From the NCBI RefSeq assembly GCF_900094545.1, contig NZ_FMAH01000018.1, positions 50,033 through 114,032 on the forward strand: a stretch of DNA of 64,000 nt. The letters run 5' to 3'. The DNA is from Martinezella miluonensis (GTDB lineage: Bacteria; Pseudomonadota; Alphaproteobacteria; Rhizobiales; Rhizobiaceae). Shown in pieces: positions 26,696 to 36,504 of this stretch. Positions within the stretch are counted from its first letter, which is position 1. The number at the start of each line of letters is the position of its first letter. The translations under genes and the position numbers were made by a program. The notes beneath the pieces were generated by a model that made no database searches, was not told the DNA's origin, and saw nothing but the letters and a program-made list of their open reading frames with translations.

Positions 26696-27445
26696 CTATC
26701 CGAATACGCATTTCCTGACGAAGTGCAGCCAACTGTCGTTGCGCCGAACGGTCGCCCGCGGCAAGCCGAACAGATCGTCCTGCGGCCGTGCCCTTCCGCG
26801 CTTTGTCGTGGTCGCGGCACTATAACCGGCCTCATAGGTCAGCTTTCGATCCACCTGGGTTTCATCGCCATAGGGAAAGCAAAAGGACGAAACGTCGACG
26901 CCAAGCAAATTCTCGAGCAGGCCGCGGGAATCAGAGATCTGGCGGCGTGCCTCCGTCTGCGACAATTGCGGCAAGTGAACATGGTCAAGCGTGTGCGAGC
27001 CGATCTCGTGCCCAAAGCTGCTCCAGCGGCGCAATTGCTCGACCGACATGCACGCCGCAGGCGCCACGCCCAGCGGGACGTCCCAGACATTGCTCCCGCC
27101 GATCTGATTCGCGACCACGAAGTTCGTCGCGGTGAAGCCGAACTCCTGCAGCACAGGCAGCGCATTCTCATAGACATTGAGATAGCTGTCGTCGAAGGTG
27201 ATGGCGGCAACCTTGCCGGCCTTCTCCCCGGCGATGTAGGGCAGCGCCTCGCGCAGCGACAGGCCCTTAATTCCAAGCCTTTTCAGCCATTCCATCTGGC
27301 GACGGAAAGCCTCCGGATGGACGACCATGCTTCTGAACGGTGCCTTGCCGGAAGGCGGCACGGCAATCTGATGGTATGCGAGGATTGGAACGGCCAAGTT
27401 GATCGTCTCAGATGGGGTTGCGCGAGCGCAGTGCAATTCTTGCAC
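26696..27445 (-). CDS. Polysaccharide deacetylase (NodB homology domain)
   Basis: 249 residues. The NodB fold shows the catalytic TFDDS motif near residue 85, the zinc-binding HxxxxH in SHTLDH near 150 and the CFPYGDET motif near 190. It would remove N- or O-acetyl groups from a surface sugar. The proposed GTG start at 27445 lies inside the upstream GT25 gene, a 38-base overlap. There is no signal peptide, which suggests a cytoplasmic or misjudged start; a TTG at NLAVPIL is an alternative. Confidence 0.87.
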   Translation of the reverse strand: MQELHCARATPSETINLAVPILAYHQIAVPPSGKAPFRSMVVHPEAFRRQMEWLKRLGIKGLSLREALPYIAGEKAGKVAAITFDDSYLNVYENALPVLQEFGFTATNFVVANQIGGSNVWDVPLGVAPAACMSVEQLRRWSSFGHEIGSHTLDHVHLPQLSQTEARRQISDSRGLLENLLGVDVSSFCFPYGDETQVDRKLTYEAGYSAATTTKRGRARPQDDLFGLPRATVRRNDSWLHFVRKCVFG

Positions 27446-28265
27446 GATATAGCGGCCGCAACACCTCTCTGGAAAGCCTTTCCATCAATGTCCGCCGGCT
27501 CTTGATGGTGCTGCCGCCGAGCCGCGAGGAGATTTCATGCACGCCACCAGGCAGGACGGAGAGCGGTGAAACCTGCGTGAGCCAGCGCATCTGCACGGTC
27601 GTATCGACCGGACGGTCGAAAACGGCGGTTACTTCCAGCAGACGGATGGCGGCATCGCGGCTTACAAGCTGCGCCACCATACCAAGGCCGACGCGGGTCG
27701 GCCGAATGACGTCGGTCTTGTCCTGCGTCAAGACGCACTTGCCATCTTCCTTGCCCATACGGAAGGGAAAGCGAATGAAGGCGCCGGGCGCAAGGCAGGC
27801 CTTGGCAGCCGCAAAGGCCGCAGGGAACAAATCGTCGATCTCGACATCGTCTTCGAATATGAGGCCCGCATCGATCCCCTGTTCGACAATGGCTGCCCAA
27901 GCCTTGCGGTGCGACAGGAAGCAGGCGATCTCGCCGGTGCTCATCTCGAAGGGATAGGACGGCGCGTGAAGCCGGCGGCGATACACCCCATCTATCTCTG
28001 CCTTGCTCAAGCTACGGCCGTCGACCGCTTCGACGATTTCGCTGGGAACCGGAAGGCGCGCCATCAGTCTTTCGACCTGCGGCATGCGGTCGCGAGCGCG
28101 ATCCAGATGGACGACGAAGCCACGGATGACCGGTTGGCCCGGCTCCGACACATGATCGAATCCGAATCCCGCACGTGATCTTTCAAGCGGTATCACCGAA
28201 GACGGGTTTAATCCGCGATTCTGCATCAAATAATATCCCGATGTTGTAAAGGCAGGCTCTAGCAA
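27408..28265 (-). CDS. Glycosyltransferase family 25
   Basis: 285 residues. The GT25 pattern is clear: FVVHLDRARDRM near 50, GEIACFLSHRKAW near 110 and the nucleotide-sugar/metal motif LIFEDDVEID near 135. Family members add galactose or similar sugars to lipooligosaccharide. The N-terminus may begin at the later ATG (MQNRGLN), because the first 13 residues are unlike the family. It lies between a frameshifted sugar-related gene and the deacetylase, all on the minus strand. Confidence 0.88.
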   Translation of the reverse strand: MLEPAFTTSGYYLMQNRGLNPSSVIPLERSRAGFGFDHVSEPGQPVIRGFVVHLDRARDRMPQVERLMARLPVPSEIVEAVDGRSLSKAEIDGVYRRRLHAPSYPFEMSTGEIACFLSHRKAWAAIVEQGIDAGLIFEDDVEIDDLFPAAFAAAKACLAPGAFIRFPFRMGKEDGKCVLTQDKTDVIRPTRVGLGMVAQLVSRDAAIRLLEVTAVFDRPVDTTVQMRWLTQVSPLSVLPGGVHEISSRLGGSTIKSRRTLMERLSREVLRPLYRARIALRSRNPI

Positions 28266-28364
28266 TCGTGAATGAAGGCGGGCTTAGGTAAAAATGAGCC
28301 AAAACTGAAAACCGCGATGTCCAGCCATACTACACACAGCTTAACGCAGATCTATTGGCGACAG

Positions 28365-28981
28365 TCAAACAAGTATACTGATTCGACCGCTCGTCATTTT
28401 GTCTTCGACCCAACGGCGTTCGTTCAGCAGAGAATGGCGCTTCCACCCTTCCCAACTGAAACCGCACAATTTCACCTCCCATTCGCGGGCGGAAAGTATC
28501 GAAAGCATGTATCGAATGCCGAAGAAGCTGGCGCTCGGAGCAGCCCGACGCATCTGGCACTCGGCGACCCCAAGTTCCGCGCAGCCATCGATATAGAACT
28601 GCGGCGGCATGATTCGGACTTCCTTGCCCGCAATGCCGGCCAGCTTGATCATTCGCATCATCCATCGCCCTTGCGACCGCCCTTCAGCCGCGAGAGGAAG
28701 CGAGACCTGCGGCAATATTTGCCGACAATATGGGGGTGATAGGCAAGAACGATCTTCTTGGCGGCTCGGAAGGTGGCGCTGGTCAGGAATGCCGGATCGA
28801 TCAATCGGCGCGGCATCCGTCTGCTGGACGCTGCGAGCATGAGGATATCCGTGCGTGAGCCACTCATGCCGGCAGAAGCCTTTGGTTCCTCGAGGCGCAT
28901 CGTGAACTCCGCATTGTCAACGATCTCGGATAGATCGCGATGCAGCTTTCCGTTGCCGATGATGACCGCCGTCTTGCGCAT
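28365..28981 (-). pseudogene. Frameshifted sialyltransferase-like (GT29-like) gene
   Basis: The first reading frame (28981 down to about 28665) encodes MRKTAVIIGNGKLHRDLSE…, with a GNG/FTMRLEEP/SGSRTDIL pattern like the sialyl motif of GT29 enzymes. It ends at GGRKGD followed by a stop. The second frame continues without a gap in sense (WMMRMIKLAGIAGKEVRIMPPQF…, then FFGIRYML, ELCGFSWEGWKRH, ERRWVE) to 28365. Restoring one T at the GATGG around 28663-28668 (to GATTGG, D-W) rejoins them into about 205 residues. I recall homologues in rhizobia annotated as urease operon accessory protein. It is either a true pseudogene or a one-base sequencing error. Confidence 0.75.
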
Positions 28982-29210
28982 AAATTGAAAACGCCCGCCT
29001 TTCTATCATGCCGTGCAGCTGCGGATATGAATGAAAATTGAGTCAATAATAATGCCAAATAGATGAAATCGTACGGCAACCAGAAAGATCGAGGGCTATT
29101 GGCGACAGGCAATAACCGGAGCAAGCCATGCGCTTTGCATCGGAAAGCGCATGGGGCGCGGCGACATGCTCCCACGTTGATCCTGCTGAAGCCGAAATCT
29201 TGCCTCGAAA

Positions 29211-29238
29211 TGCAAAGGGGAGCCCGAATGGGCTCCCC
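29211..29238 (-). terminator. Rho-independent terminator of the DUF882 gene
   Basis: On the minus strand, a perfect GGGGAGCCC/GGGCTCCCC stem with a four-base loop (ATTC) is followed by TTTGCATTT. It lies about 30 bases after the stop at 29268. Confidence 0.85.
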
Positions 29239-29267
29239 TCAAGCTACGCGTTCTGGAATGCAAGGGT

Positions 29268-31238
29268 CTATTCGACCGAGTTGAACTTCTTCACCTGGAG
29301 GAAATTCACGGCCGAACCGCTGAAGCGTTCCGGGTCGATCGAAGCCGTCTGCATCTTGAAGCCATCGGTATAAACGGCTGTCGGCTGGGCACGGAGTGCC
29401 GGGCTTACGAAACGCGGCGCCTTGACCGGACGGTTGGCAATCTCGACGCGGGCCTTTGCGATCGCCCACTGGGAAATCATCTTTTCGGTCAGCCTCGGTG
29501 CCGTCGTGATCGTGGCGTGGCCGGCATCTGCGTCAACGGCATCCTGCTTGTTCGGTCGTCCACCCTTGGCTGCGATACCGGCGGCAATCGGACGTTCCTG
29601 CGGCCTTGCCGCATCGAAGCTGTCATTGAAACGGCGGCTGCTGGCCTTGACCTCATTGCGGATCGGCGCCAGTGCGGCCACCTGCATCGGCATCTGCTGC
29701 GCCGGTCTCTGTTGCGGCAGGACCGACGCAATCGCCTGCGCGGCATCGTTACCACCCGCAGCGCCATTGCTCGGCGGCGCAATCTGATCCTTCGACGCGA
29801 CGTCGTTAAGCGGCGGGTTTACAGGAGCTTCAGCGCTGGCAACCGATCGATCGGGCCGGCTCTGCTCCAGGGCCGCAACGATCGCAGGCGAAAGCGTATT
29901 CGCATCGGCCTGGTCGTCGAGGGATTCCTGATCGGCATTGGCGGAAGCCAAAAGATTTTCCGCAATTTCAGGACGTTGTGCCGGCAAAGGCACGGCCGCC
30001 AATTGGCCCCTCATGTCAGCCTCGGCCGACGCCACTTCGGCATCGCCGGGCGCACGGCGCTCAAGCAAGGACGGCACCGGCACGCGATAGGAGCGAAGAT
30101 CGGCATATTGCTGCTGCTCGTCCGCATCCGGCATGGCTGCAGCAAGCGCAGCCTGCGCATCGTTGCGCGGCGGCGATACGAGAGCGGAGGCGACTTCGCT
30201 GCCAGCCGGCTGATTGCCAAAGGCCGGACGAACCTGCGGAACAGGTGCGTTTATGCTCGCAACCTGAACCTGGGGCTGAGCAGCTTGTTGCGTCTGGACA
30301 GGGCTGCTGTCGTCGCCATCATCACTCGCGGCCGGAGCCGGTTGGCCCTTGCGGCTAGCCGAAGCAACAGCCACCGGTGCTGCCGCCGTTCCGCTTTCTG
30401 CATTGTCCTCTTCTTCATCAGCACCGCCGCCGATGCCAAACAGGCGGGCGAAGAAGCCGCGCCGCGGCGAAGAAGAACTGGCGATCTGGATATCGTCCGA
30501 CGACATGCGGCGCTTGTAGTCAGCCACGGCCTCCTGATAGCCCGGCAGCGGACGGCCGTCAGCAGGAATGTGCATCGTCTTGCCGTTCGGGAACAGGCGG
30601 ACGAGATCCTGGCGATCCATGCGCGGCCAAGCGCGCACGCCGCCGACATCCATGTGCACGAAGGGCGAGCCAGATGTCGGGTAATAGCCGACGCCGCCCA
30701 CCTGCAGCTTCATGCCGATTTCGCGCAGCTTGGAAAGCTTGACGTCCGGAAGATAGAAATCCATCGCATTGCCGAGCATGTGCTGGCTTTTCTTGGCAAC
30801 GCCGGTATGGGAGGAGCGCGTGCGCAGCATCTCGTTGGTGCCCGGAGACCGGAAACCGCAGATCACGTAGATGAATTCGTGCGAACCGCTTTCGCGGTAG
30901 GCTTCCCAGATGAGGTCGAACAGGCGCGGGTTCATCTTGGTCGGCTGGTTCTTGCGCCAGTCGCGCAGAATGCGGTTCAGCTTTTCCAGGCCATCCGGAT
31001 CGAACTTGCCATTGCGCTTGTAGGTGATGACGGCCTTTTCGCCGGTATGGACGTAATAGATCTTCAGGCTGCGGGTTTCACCGCCAGCCTGGGAGGGTGT
31101 GCTAACGAATACAGGGGTAGAAACAGCCAAAGCAAGGAGGCCAACGGCTGCAACCTTGGCCACCTTGCGAAATAAGTCCGAGCACGCAGAAAACCCGCTC
31201 AAGCTTTTAGGCTTGGTATTTCCACTCAAATTCGGCAA
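29268..31238 (-). CDS. DUF882 (peptidase M15-like) exported protein with long disordered tail
   Basis: 656 residues. An N-terminal export helix (about 26-48) is followed by a DUF882/YcbK-type domain up to about residue 250, with the zinc-peptidase pattern SSHTGVAKKSQHMLGNAMDF (SxHxxGxAxD) and a later FVHMDVGGVR. This is the D,D-peptidase/M15 fold, so a cell-wall role is likely. The remaining roughly 400 residues are Ala/Gln/Pro-rich and probably disordered, ending in a short ordered segment. It is much longer than the minimal YcbK protein. The 175 bases upstream, before the regulator gene, hold its promoter region. Confidence 0.88.
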   Translation of the reverse strand: MPNLSGNTKPKSLSGFSACSDLFRKVAKVAAVGLLALAVSTPVFVSTPSQAGGETRSLKIYYVHTGEKAVITYKRNGKFDPDGLEKLNRILRDWRKNQPTKMNPRLFDLIWEAYRESGSHEFIYVICGFRSPGTNEMLRTRSSHTGVAKKSQHMLGNAMDFYLPDVKLSKLREIGMKLQVGGVGYYPTSGSPFVHMDVGGVRAWPRMDRQDLVRLFPNGKTMHIPADGRPLPGYQEAVADYKRRMSSDDIQIASSSSPRRGFFARLFGIGGGADEEEDNAESGTAAAPVAVASASRKGQPAPAASDDGDDSSPVQTQQAAQPQVQVASINAPVPQVRPAFGNQPAGSEVASALVSPPRNDAQAALAAAMPDADEQQQYADLRSYRVPVPSLLERRAPGDAEVASAEADMRGQLAAVPLPAQRPEIAENLLASANADQESLDDQADANTLSPAIVAALEQSRPDRSVASAEAPVNPPLNDVASKDQIAPPSNGAAGGNDAAQAIASVLPQQRPAQQMPMQVAALAPIRNEVKASSRRFNDSFDAARPQERPIAAGIAAKGGRPNKQDAVDADAGHATITTAPRLTEKMISQWAIAKARVEIANRPVKAPRFVSPALRAQPTAVYTDGFKMQTASIDPERFSGSAVNFLQVKKFNSVE

Positions 31239-31413
31239 TTCGATCCCCGTCCGACAGACAATGTCGCATCGTGTTCCAAATGGCTGTCAATTGCGGTGAC
31301 ACGATGACAAAAATGCCACACATGATCGCCCTCTTCATACATGGTGAACGATGCACTAACAAGTGCTTTACGACGGGTAACAAAATATGCTTGCTTAAAC
31401 GTTAAGCTTTCCT

Positions 31414-32994
31414 TCATGCGGCGCTTTTTTGCGGGTCATCCGGGTCTATCCCGTAATCCTTCAACTTGCGATAGAGAGTCGAGCGCCCGATCCCGAGTTT
31501 CCTCGCGACCTGACTCATCTGCCCCCGATAGAATTTAAGGGCGAATCGGATCAACTCTTCCTCGACATCCGCCAGTTTTCGTACATCTCCTGAAGTATTT
31601 GTACTGACTATGACATTGTCGGAGCCGGTCGACAGGGCATCGCCGACGGGAAGCGCAGAGGTTGCAGTCATATCGGATGAGACGACGCGCATGCCGCGTT
31701 CCATTCGCTCTCCGGCTGCAACTTCCGCGGCGTGAGCCTGCGAATTATCCACAACTAAGGTCGGATGCTCATTGGCGAAATAGCCGGGCAATTGTGCCGC
31801 GATTTGCGGAAAATCACTATCAAGCAGCTCCGGCCCTTCGGACAGGACGACGGCCCGGAAGACGGCATTTTCAAGCTGGCGGATATTTCCCGGCCAGTCG
31901 TAGGCCGTCAGCAGAGCAAGCGCACTGTTGCTGATCGAGAGCGGATAGTCGAGCTTTTGCTCAAGCGCAAAGCGATCGGCAAAGGCACGTGCCAGATGCG
32001 GAATATCTTCCTTGCGGCGGCGCAGCGCCGGCATGGTGATTGGGAAAACGTTAAGGCGATAGTAGAGATCCTCGCGGAACCGACCGGCCTTTACCTCTTC
32101 GATCAGGTCCTTGTTGGTCGCCGAAATCAGCCGGACGTTGACCTTCTGCGCGACGCGCGCGCCAACGGTCTCGATTTCACCCTGCTGCACTGCGCGCAGC
32201 AGCTTGACCTGGACTTCCAGCGGCAGGTCGCCGATTTCGTCGAGGAACAGCGTACCGCCGTCGGCTTCCATGAACTTGCCGACATGACGCTCGGTCGCGC
32301 CGGTGAACGCGCCCTTCTCATGCCCGAACAGGATGCTTTCGACCAGATTGTGTGGGATCGCGCCGCAGTTGACGGTCACGAACGGCTTGCCGGCGCGGTC
32401 GCTGGCAGCCTGGATGGCGCGCGCAACGAGCTCCTTGCCGACGCCGGATTCGCCTTCGAGCACAACCGGGATATTCGATTGCGCCGCACGATGCGCAAGA
32501 TCGATCACGCGCATCATCGCGGGACTTGCCGAGACGATGTCGTCAAAGCTGATGGCGCTGGAGCGCGACTTGCGCCCGGCGCGGGCTTTTGCCTCGCGCT
32601 GGTCGAGCTTCAGAGCATTGGCGATCGACGCTGCAATGCGCTCCGGCGAAACGGGCTTGACGACGAAATCGAAGGCGCCGGCCCGCATGGCCTGCACGAC
32701 CGTATCGATGCCGCCCTGCCCCGTCTGCACGATGACAGGCAGGTCGATCCCCATATCGTTCAGCGCGCTCAGAAACTCGATGCCGTTCATTTCCGGCATC
32801 ATGAGATCGAGCACGATCACACTGATCTGATCGCTGTTGCGCTTCAGAACTTCAAGGCCGAAACGGCCATTCTCCGCCAGATGGGCAACGTGTCCGTGCC
32901 GCTCGATAGCATTTTTCAGCAGACGACGTTGAATCGGATCATCCTCAACAACGAGAATCTGCGCGCCACCCTTGGCGCTATTATAAACGGTCAT
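31414..32994 (-). CDS. Sigma-54-dependent response regulator (NtrC family)
   Basis: 526 residues. Receiver domain: acidic pocket ED18-D19, phospho-acceptor Asp63 in IVLDLMMP, and a conserved Lys in FVVKPVSP. Then an AAA+ sigma-54 activator domain with Walker A GESGVGKE, the sigma-54 contact loop GAFTGA and Walker [11 protein letters not shown], with an arginine-finger region downstream. The C-terminal Fis-type helix-turn-helix is [18 protein letters not shown]. No sensor kinase is next to it, so its signal is unknown. A Ser/Thr-rich linker of about 90 residues separates AAA+ and DNA-binding domains. Confidence 0.95.
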   Translation of the reverse strand: MTVYNSAKGGAQILVVEDDPIQRRLLKNAIERHGHVAHLAENGRFGLEVLKRNSDQISVIVLDLMMPEMNGIEFLSALNDMGIDLPVIVQTGQGGIDTVVQAMRAGAFDFVVKPVSPERIAASIANALKLDQREAKARAGRKSRSSAISFDDIVSASPAMMRVIDLAHRAAQSNIPVVLEGESGVGKELVARAIQAASDRAGKPFVTVNCGAIPHNLVESILFGHEKGAFTGATERHVGKFMEADGGTLFLDEIGDLPLEVQVKLLRAVQQGEIETVGARVAQKVNVRLISATNKDLIEEVKAGRFREDLYYRLNVFPITMPALRRRKEDIPHLARAFADRFALEQKLDYPLSISNSALALLTAYDWPGNIRQLENAVFRAVVLSEGPELLDSDFPQIAAQLPGYFANEHPTLVVDNSQAHAAEVAAGERMERGMRVVSSDMTATSALPVGDALSTGSDNVIVSTNTSGDVRKLADVEEELIRFALKFYRGQMSQVARKLGIGRSTLYRKLKDYGIDPDDPQKSAA

Positions 32995-33215
32995 TGGTGC
33001 CTCACTTCATGCGAAACCTGACACGAACATTCGCAGAAAGGCTTGAACATGAAGTTTTGCCAAATCATCGCATTTTAATCATTATGACGAATGTAACAGC
33101 GCCTGTGATTCAACCCGTCGGTGTAGGAAAATCAGGCCTTGCAGCAGGCTTTCCGGCCGAATAGACACGATCGGACCGGACGTTTCGAAATAATAAAGCA
33201 GAGGAAATATCGCCC

Positions 33216-35063
33216 ATGAGCCCGACCTCGCTCCGTCAATCCCTTAATTTCTCCGCAAGCCAGGCTGCCGCGAGCAGCGCTCTTGGAGATCTGCCCGCCT
33301 GGAAGCTCAGCGACCTCTATCCCTCCTCCACCTCCCCTGCCTTTGTCGGCGACATGGAGAAGGCCGGCAAGATGTCGATCGCCTTCGAGGAAAAGTGGAA
33401 GGGAAAGCTCACCGAAGCAGCCAACAAGACCGGCGACGCCGGTATCGGCGCCGCCATCAGGGAATATGAGGCGCTAGACGATATCATGGGCCGCCTCGGT
33501 TCGTTCGCTGGACTCACCTATTTTTCCAATACTATCGATCCGGCCAACGGCAAGCTCTATGGCGACGTTCAGGCGAAGCTGACGGATTACGCCGCTCACT
33601 TGCTGTTCTTCCCGCTCGAGCTGAACCGCATCGACGACGCGACGATGGACGCCTGCATGGCGAGCGACCCCGCCGCCGGCCACTATCGCCCTTGGATCGT
33701 CGATCTGCGCAAGGACAAGCCGCATCAGCTGGACGACAAGCTGGAGCAGCTGTTCCTGGAAAAATCCATGACGAGCGCCGCCGCTTTCAATCGCTTGTTC
33801 GACGAGACGATGGCGGAGCTGCGCTTCGAGATCGACGGCGAGAAGCATCCGCTGGAAGTCGCCTTGAACATGCTGCAGGAGCAGGATCCGGAAGTGCGCC
33901 GCAAGGCGGCCATGGCGCTTGCCGAAACGTTCAAGGCCAACCTGCGCACCTTCACGCTCATCACCAACACGCTCGCCAAGGACAAGGAAATCTCCGACCG
34001 CTGGCGCGGCTTCGAGGATATCGCCGATAGCAGGCATCTGGCCAACCGCGTCGAGCGCGAAGTGGTGGACGCATTGGCCGCCGCCGTGCGCGACGCCTAT
34101 CCGCGGCTTTCGCACCGCTACTACAAGATGAAGGCCAAGTGGCTCGGCATGGAACAGATGAATTTCTGGGACCGCAATGCGCCGCTGCCGGAAACGCCCA
34201 ATGCGCTGATCCCCTGGAGCGACGCGAAAGACACGGTTCTTTCCGCCTACGGCAATTTCTCGCCGGAAATGGCTGATATCGCCAAGCGCTTCTTCGACGA
34301 GGAATGGATCGATGCGCCGGTGCGTCCCGGCAAGGCGCCAGGCGCCTTCGCGCATCCGACAGTGCCGTCTGCCCACCCTTATGTTCTCGTCAACTATATG
34401 GGCAAGCCGCGCGATGTCATGACGCTGGCGCACGAACTCGGCCATGGCGTGCATCAGGTGCTGGCCGGCGGCCAGGGCGCGCTGATGTGCCAGACGCCGT
34501 TGACACTGGCCGAAACCGCCTCCGTCTTCGGCGAAATGCTGACATTCCGCGCCCTGCTCGACAAGACTAGCGACAAGCGCGAACGCAAGGCAATGCTCGC
34601 CCAGAAGGTGGAGGACATGATCAATACGGTCGTGCGCCAGATCGCCTTCTACGAATTCGAGCGCAAGCTGCATACCGCCCGCAAGAGCGGCGAGCTGACA
34701 TCAGACAATATCGGCGAGCTGTGGCTCTCGGTACAGGCCGAAAGCTTAGGCCCGGCCATCAGGATCTCCGAGGGTTACGAGACCTACTGGGCCTATATCC
34801 CTCACTTTATCCACTCGCCCTTCTACGTCTACGCCTATGCCTTCGGCGATTGCCTGGTGAACTCGCTCTATGCGGTCTACCGCAATGCCGAGAAGAGTTT
34901 CCAGGACAAGTATTTCGAGCTCTTGAAGGCCGGTGGCACCAAGCATCACTCCGAACTCCTGAAGCCTTTCGGCCTCGATGCCACCGATCCGTCGTTCTGG
35001 AGCAAGGGTCTGTCGATGATCGAAGGGCTGATCGACGAGTTGGAAGCGCTAGATAGCAACTGA
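33216..35063 (+). CDS. pepF: M3-family oligoendopeptidase F
   Basis: 615 residues, the usual length. The zinc site HELGHGVHQVL (HExxH) is near residue 408, and the second glutamate is in LAETASVFGEML about 25 residues later. A cytoplasmic metallopeptidase cleaving short peptides. It is divergent from the response-regulator gene with about 220 bases between. A large inverted repeat follows its stop. Confidence 0.93.
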   Translation: MSPTSLRQSLNFSASQAAASSALGDLPAWKLSDLYPSSTSPAFVGDMEKAGKMSIAFEEKWKGKLTEAANKTGDAGIGAAIREYEALDDIMGRLGSFAGLTYFSNTIDPANGKLYGDVQAKLTDYAAHLLFFPLELNRIDDATMDACMASDPAAGHYRPWIVDLRKDKPHQLDDKLEQLFLEKSMTSAAAFNRLFDETMAELRFEIDGEKHPLEVALNMLQEQDPEVRRKAAMALAETFKANLRTFTLITNTLAKDKEISDRWRGFEDIADSRHLANRVEREVVDALAAAVRDAYPRLSHRYYKMKAKWLGMEQMNFWDRNAPLPETPNALIPWSDAKDTVLSAYGNFSPEMADIAKRFFDEEWIDAPVRPGKAPGAFAHPTVPSAHPYVLVNYMGKPRDVMTLAHELGHGVHQVLAGGQGALMCQTPLTLAETASVFGEMLTFRALLDKTSDKRERKAMLAQKVEDMINTVVRQIAFYEFERKLHTARKSGELTSDNIGELWLSVQAESLGPAIRISEGYETYWAYIPHFIHSPFYVYAYAFGDCLVNSLYAVYRNAEKSFQDKYFELLKAGGTKHHSELLKPFGLDATDPSFWSKGLSMIEGLIDELEALDSN

Positions 35064-35132
35064 GATCTCTCGCCTGCTCTGAGAAGAAACAGGTCAGGTA
35101 TTTTCGCCATAGCAGCACCGCCGCGCGTAGCC

Positions 35133-35270
35133 CCTCACCCTAACCCTCTCCCCGCTTGCGGGGAGAGGGAACCGGTTCAACATCAGCCGCACTGTCCTCG
35201 TTCAAATCACGGGGAGTGGCTGCGGTAACTCCCTCTCCCCGCAAGCGGGGGAGAGGGTTAGGGTGAGAGG
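35133..35270. repeat. Large inverted repeat with self-pairing arms
   Basis: The left arm (35133-35170) reads CCTCACCCTAACCCTCTCCC… and the right arm (35230-35270) is its reverse complement with about three inserted bases. Each arm is also a hairpin by itself (CTCTCCCCGC-TT-GCGGGGAGAG). About 60 bases separate the arms. It is located between pepF and pabB. Elements with the CCCTCACCCTAACCCTCTCCCC motif are widespread between genes in rhizobia and relatives. Confidence 0.85.
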
Positions 35271-35343
35271 CCATGCGCGAAGACGCATCAGGCGCAATCA
35301 AGCCTGAGATCGACTGAACAAAAAACTGGACTAAAATCCGCGC

Positions 35344-36504
35344 ATGGCCGACAGCCGACACTACGTCCTCTTCAGGGACGACAGCACAGGACAGATGATG
35401 ATCTTTGCCGATCCCGCAGAGATCATTACGGCCCGCACGCGTGCGCAGTTCTTCGACGCGCTGGAGCGGATGGAGAAAGCCAGGCAGGATGGAAAATGGC
35501 TGGCGGGCCATATGGCCTATGAAGCCGGCTATCTCTTCGAGGAAAAGCTTGCGGCCTTCGTTGAAGAGGACCGGGAAGCGCCACTGCTCTGCTTCGGGGT
35601 TTTCGACGCCCCGGCGGCTGGCGACCATCCGCTTAGCGAACCCATGCAGCGCCGCGAAAATCAGGAATTCCTGACCGAGCCGAAAGCCGCCTGGGATTTC
35701 CCAATATATAAGGAGAGGTTCGAGAGGCTGCACCAGCATCTCCGCCTGGGCAACTGCTATCAGGCAAACCTCACCATGCCGATCCATGCCCGCTGGAATG
35801 GTGACGCGCGGGCGGCCTTCTGGTCGCTGATCGAGCGGCAGCCCGTGAAATACGGTGCGCTCGTCGAACTCGGCGGACCGATTATCCTGTCGCGCTCCCC
35901 GGAGCTCTTCTTCCGGACCGATGAGGAAGGCTGGATCGAGACGCATCCGATGAAGGGCACGGCCAAGCGCGGAGCGAATGCCGCTGAGGATGACGAGATC
36001 ATCGCCGCGATGCTTGCCGACGAAAAGACGCAGGCGGAGAACCGCATGATCGTCGATCTCCTGCGCAACGACATCTCCCGCGTCACCGAGGTCGGCACGC
36101 TTGAAGTGCCCAAGTTGTTCGAGATCGAGACCTATCCCACTCTGCACCAGATGGTGAGCCATGTGCAGGCTAAGCTGCTCTCCGGCATGACAATCCGCGA
36201 CCTTTTTGCAGCACTCTTCCCCTGCGGCTCTATCACAGGCGCGCCGAAGATGCGGGCGATGGAAATCCTGCATGAGCTCGAGGACAGTCCACGCGACGCC
36301 TATTGCGGCGCGATCGGCATGATCTCGCCGACTGGCGCCATGCGTTTTTCGGTGGCGATCCGCACGATCACGCTTTTCGAAGACGGCCGTGCGGTGTTCA
36401 ATGTCGGCGGAGGCATCGTCTTCGATTCGACGGCGGAAGCGGAATATGAGGAGTGCCTCCTCAAGGCGCGCTTCGCCGTGGGGGACCGATGGATCGACCT
36501 GTAG
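35344..36504 (+). CDS. pabB: Aminodeoxychorismate synthase component I
   Basis: 386 residues of the chorismate-utilising fold: YQANLTMPI near 140, HPMKGTAKRG near 200 (chorismate-binding lysine), DLLRNDISRV near 238, the SITGAPKMRAMEI motif near 299-311, and GGGIVFDSTAEAEYEE near the C-terminus. It is shorter than TrpE because the N-terminal domain is reduced, as is normal for rhizobial PabB. It makes 4-amino-4-deoxychorismate for folate, with pabC directly after it (16-base overlap). Confidence 0.93.
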   Translation: MADSRHYVLFRDDSTGQMMIFADPAEIITARTRAQFFDALERMEKARQDGKWLAGHMAYEAGYLFEEKLAAFVEEDREAPLLCFGVFDAPAAGDHPLSEPMQRRENQEFLTEPKAAWDFPIYKERFERLHQHLRLGNCYQANLTMPIHARWNGDARAAFWSLIERQPVKYGALVELGGPIILSRSPELFFRTDEEGWIETHPMKGTAKRGANAAEDDEIIAAMLADEKTQAENRMIVDLLRNDISRVTEVGTLEVPKLFEIETYPTLHQMVSHVQAKLLSGMTIRDLFAALFPCGSITGAPKMRAMEILHELEDSPRDAYCGAIGMISPTGAMRFSVAIRTITLFEDGRAVFNVGGGIVFDSTAEAEYEECLLKARFAVGDRWIDL

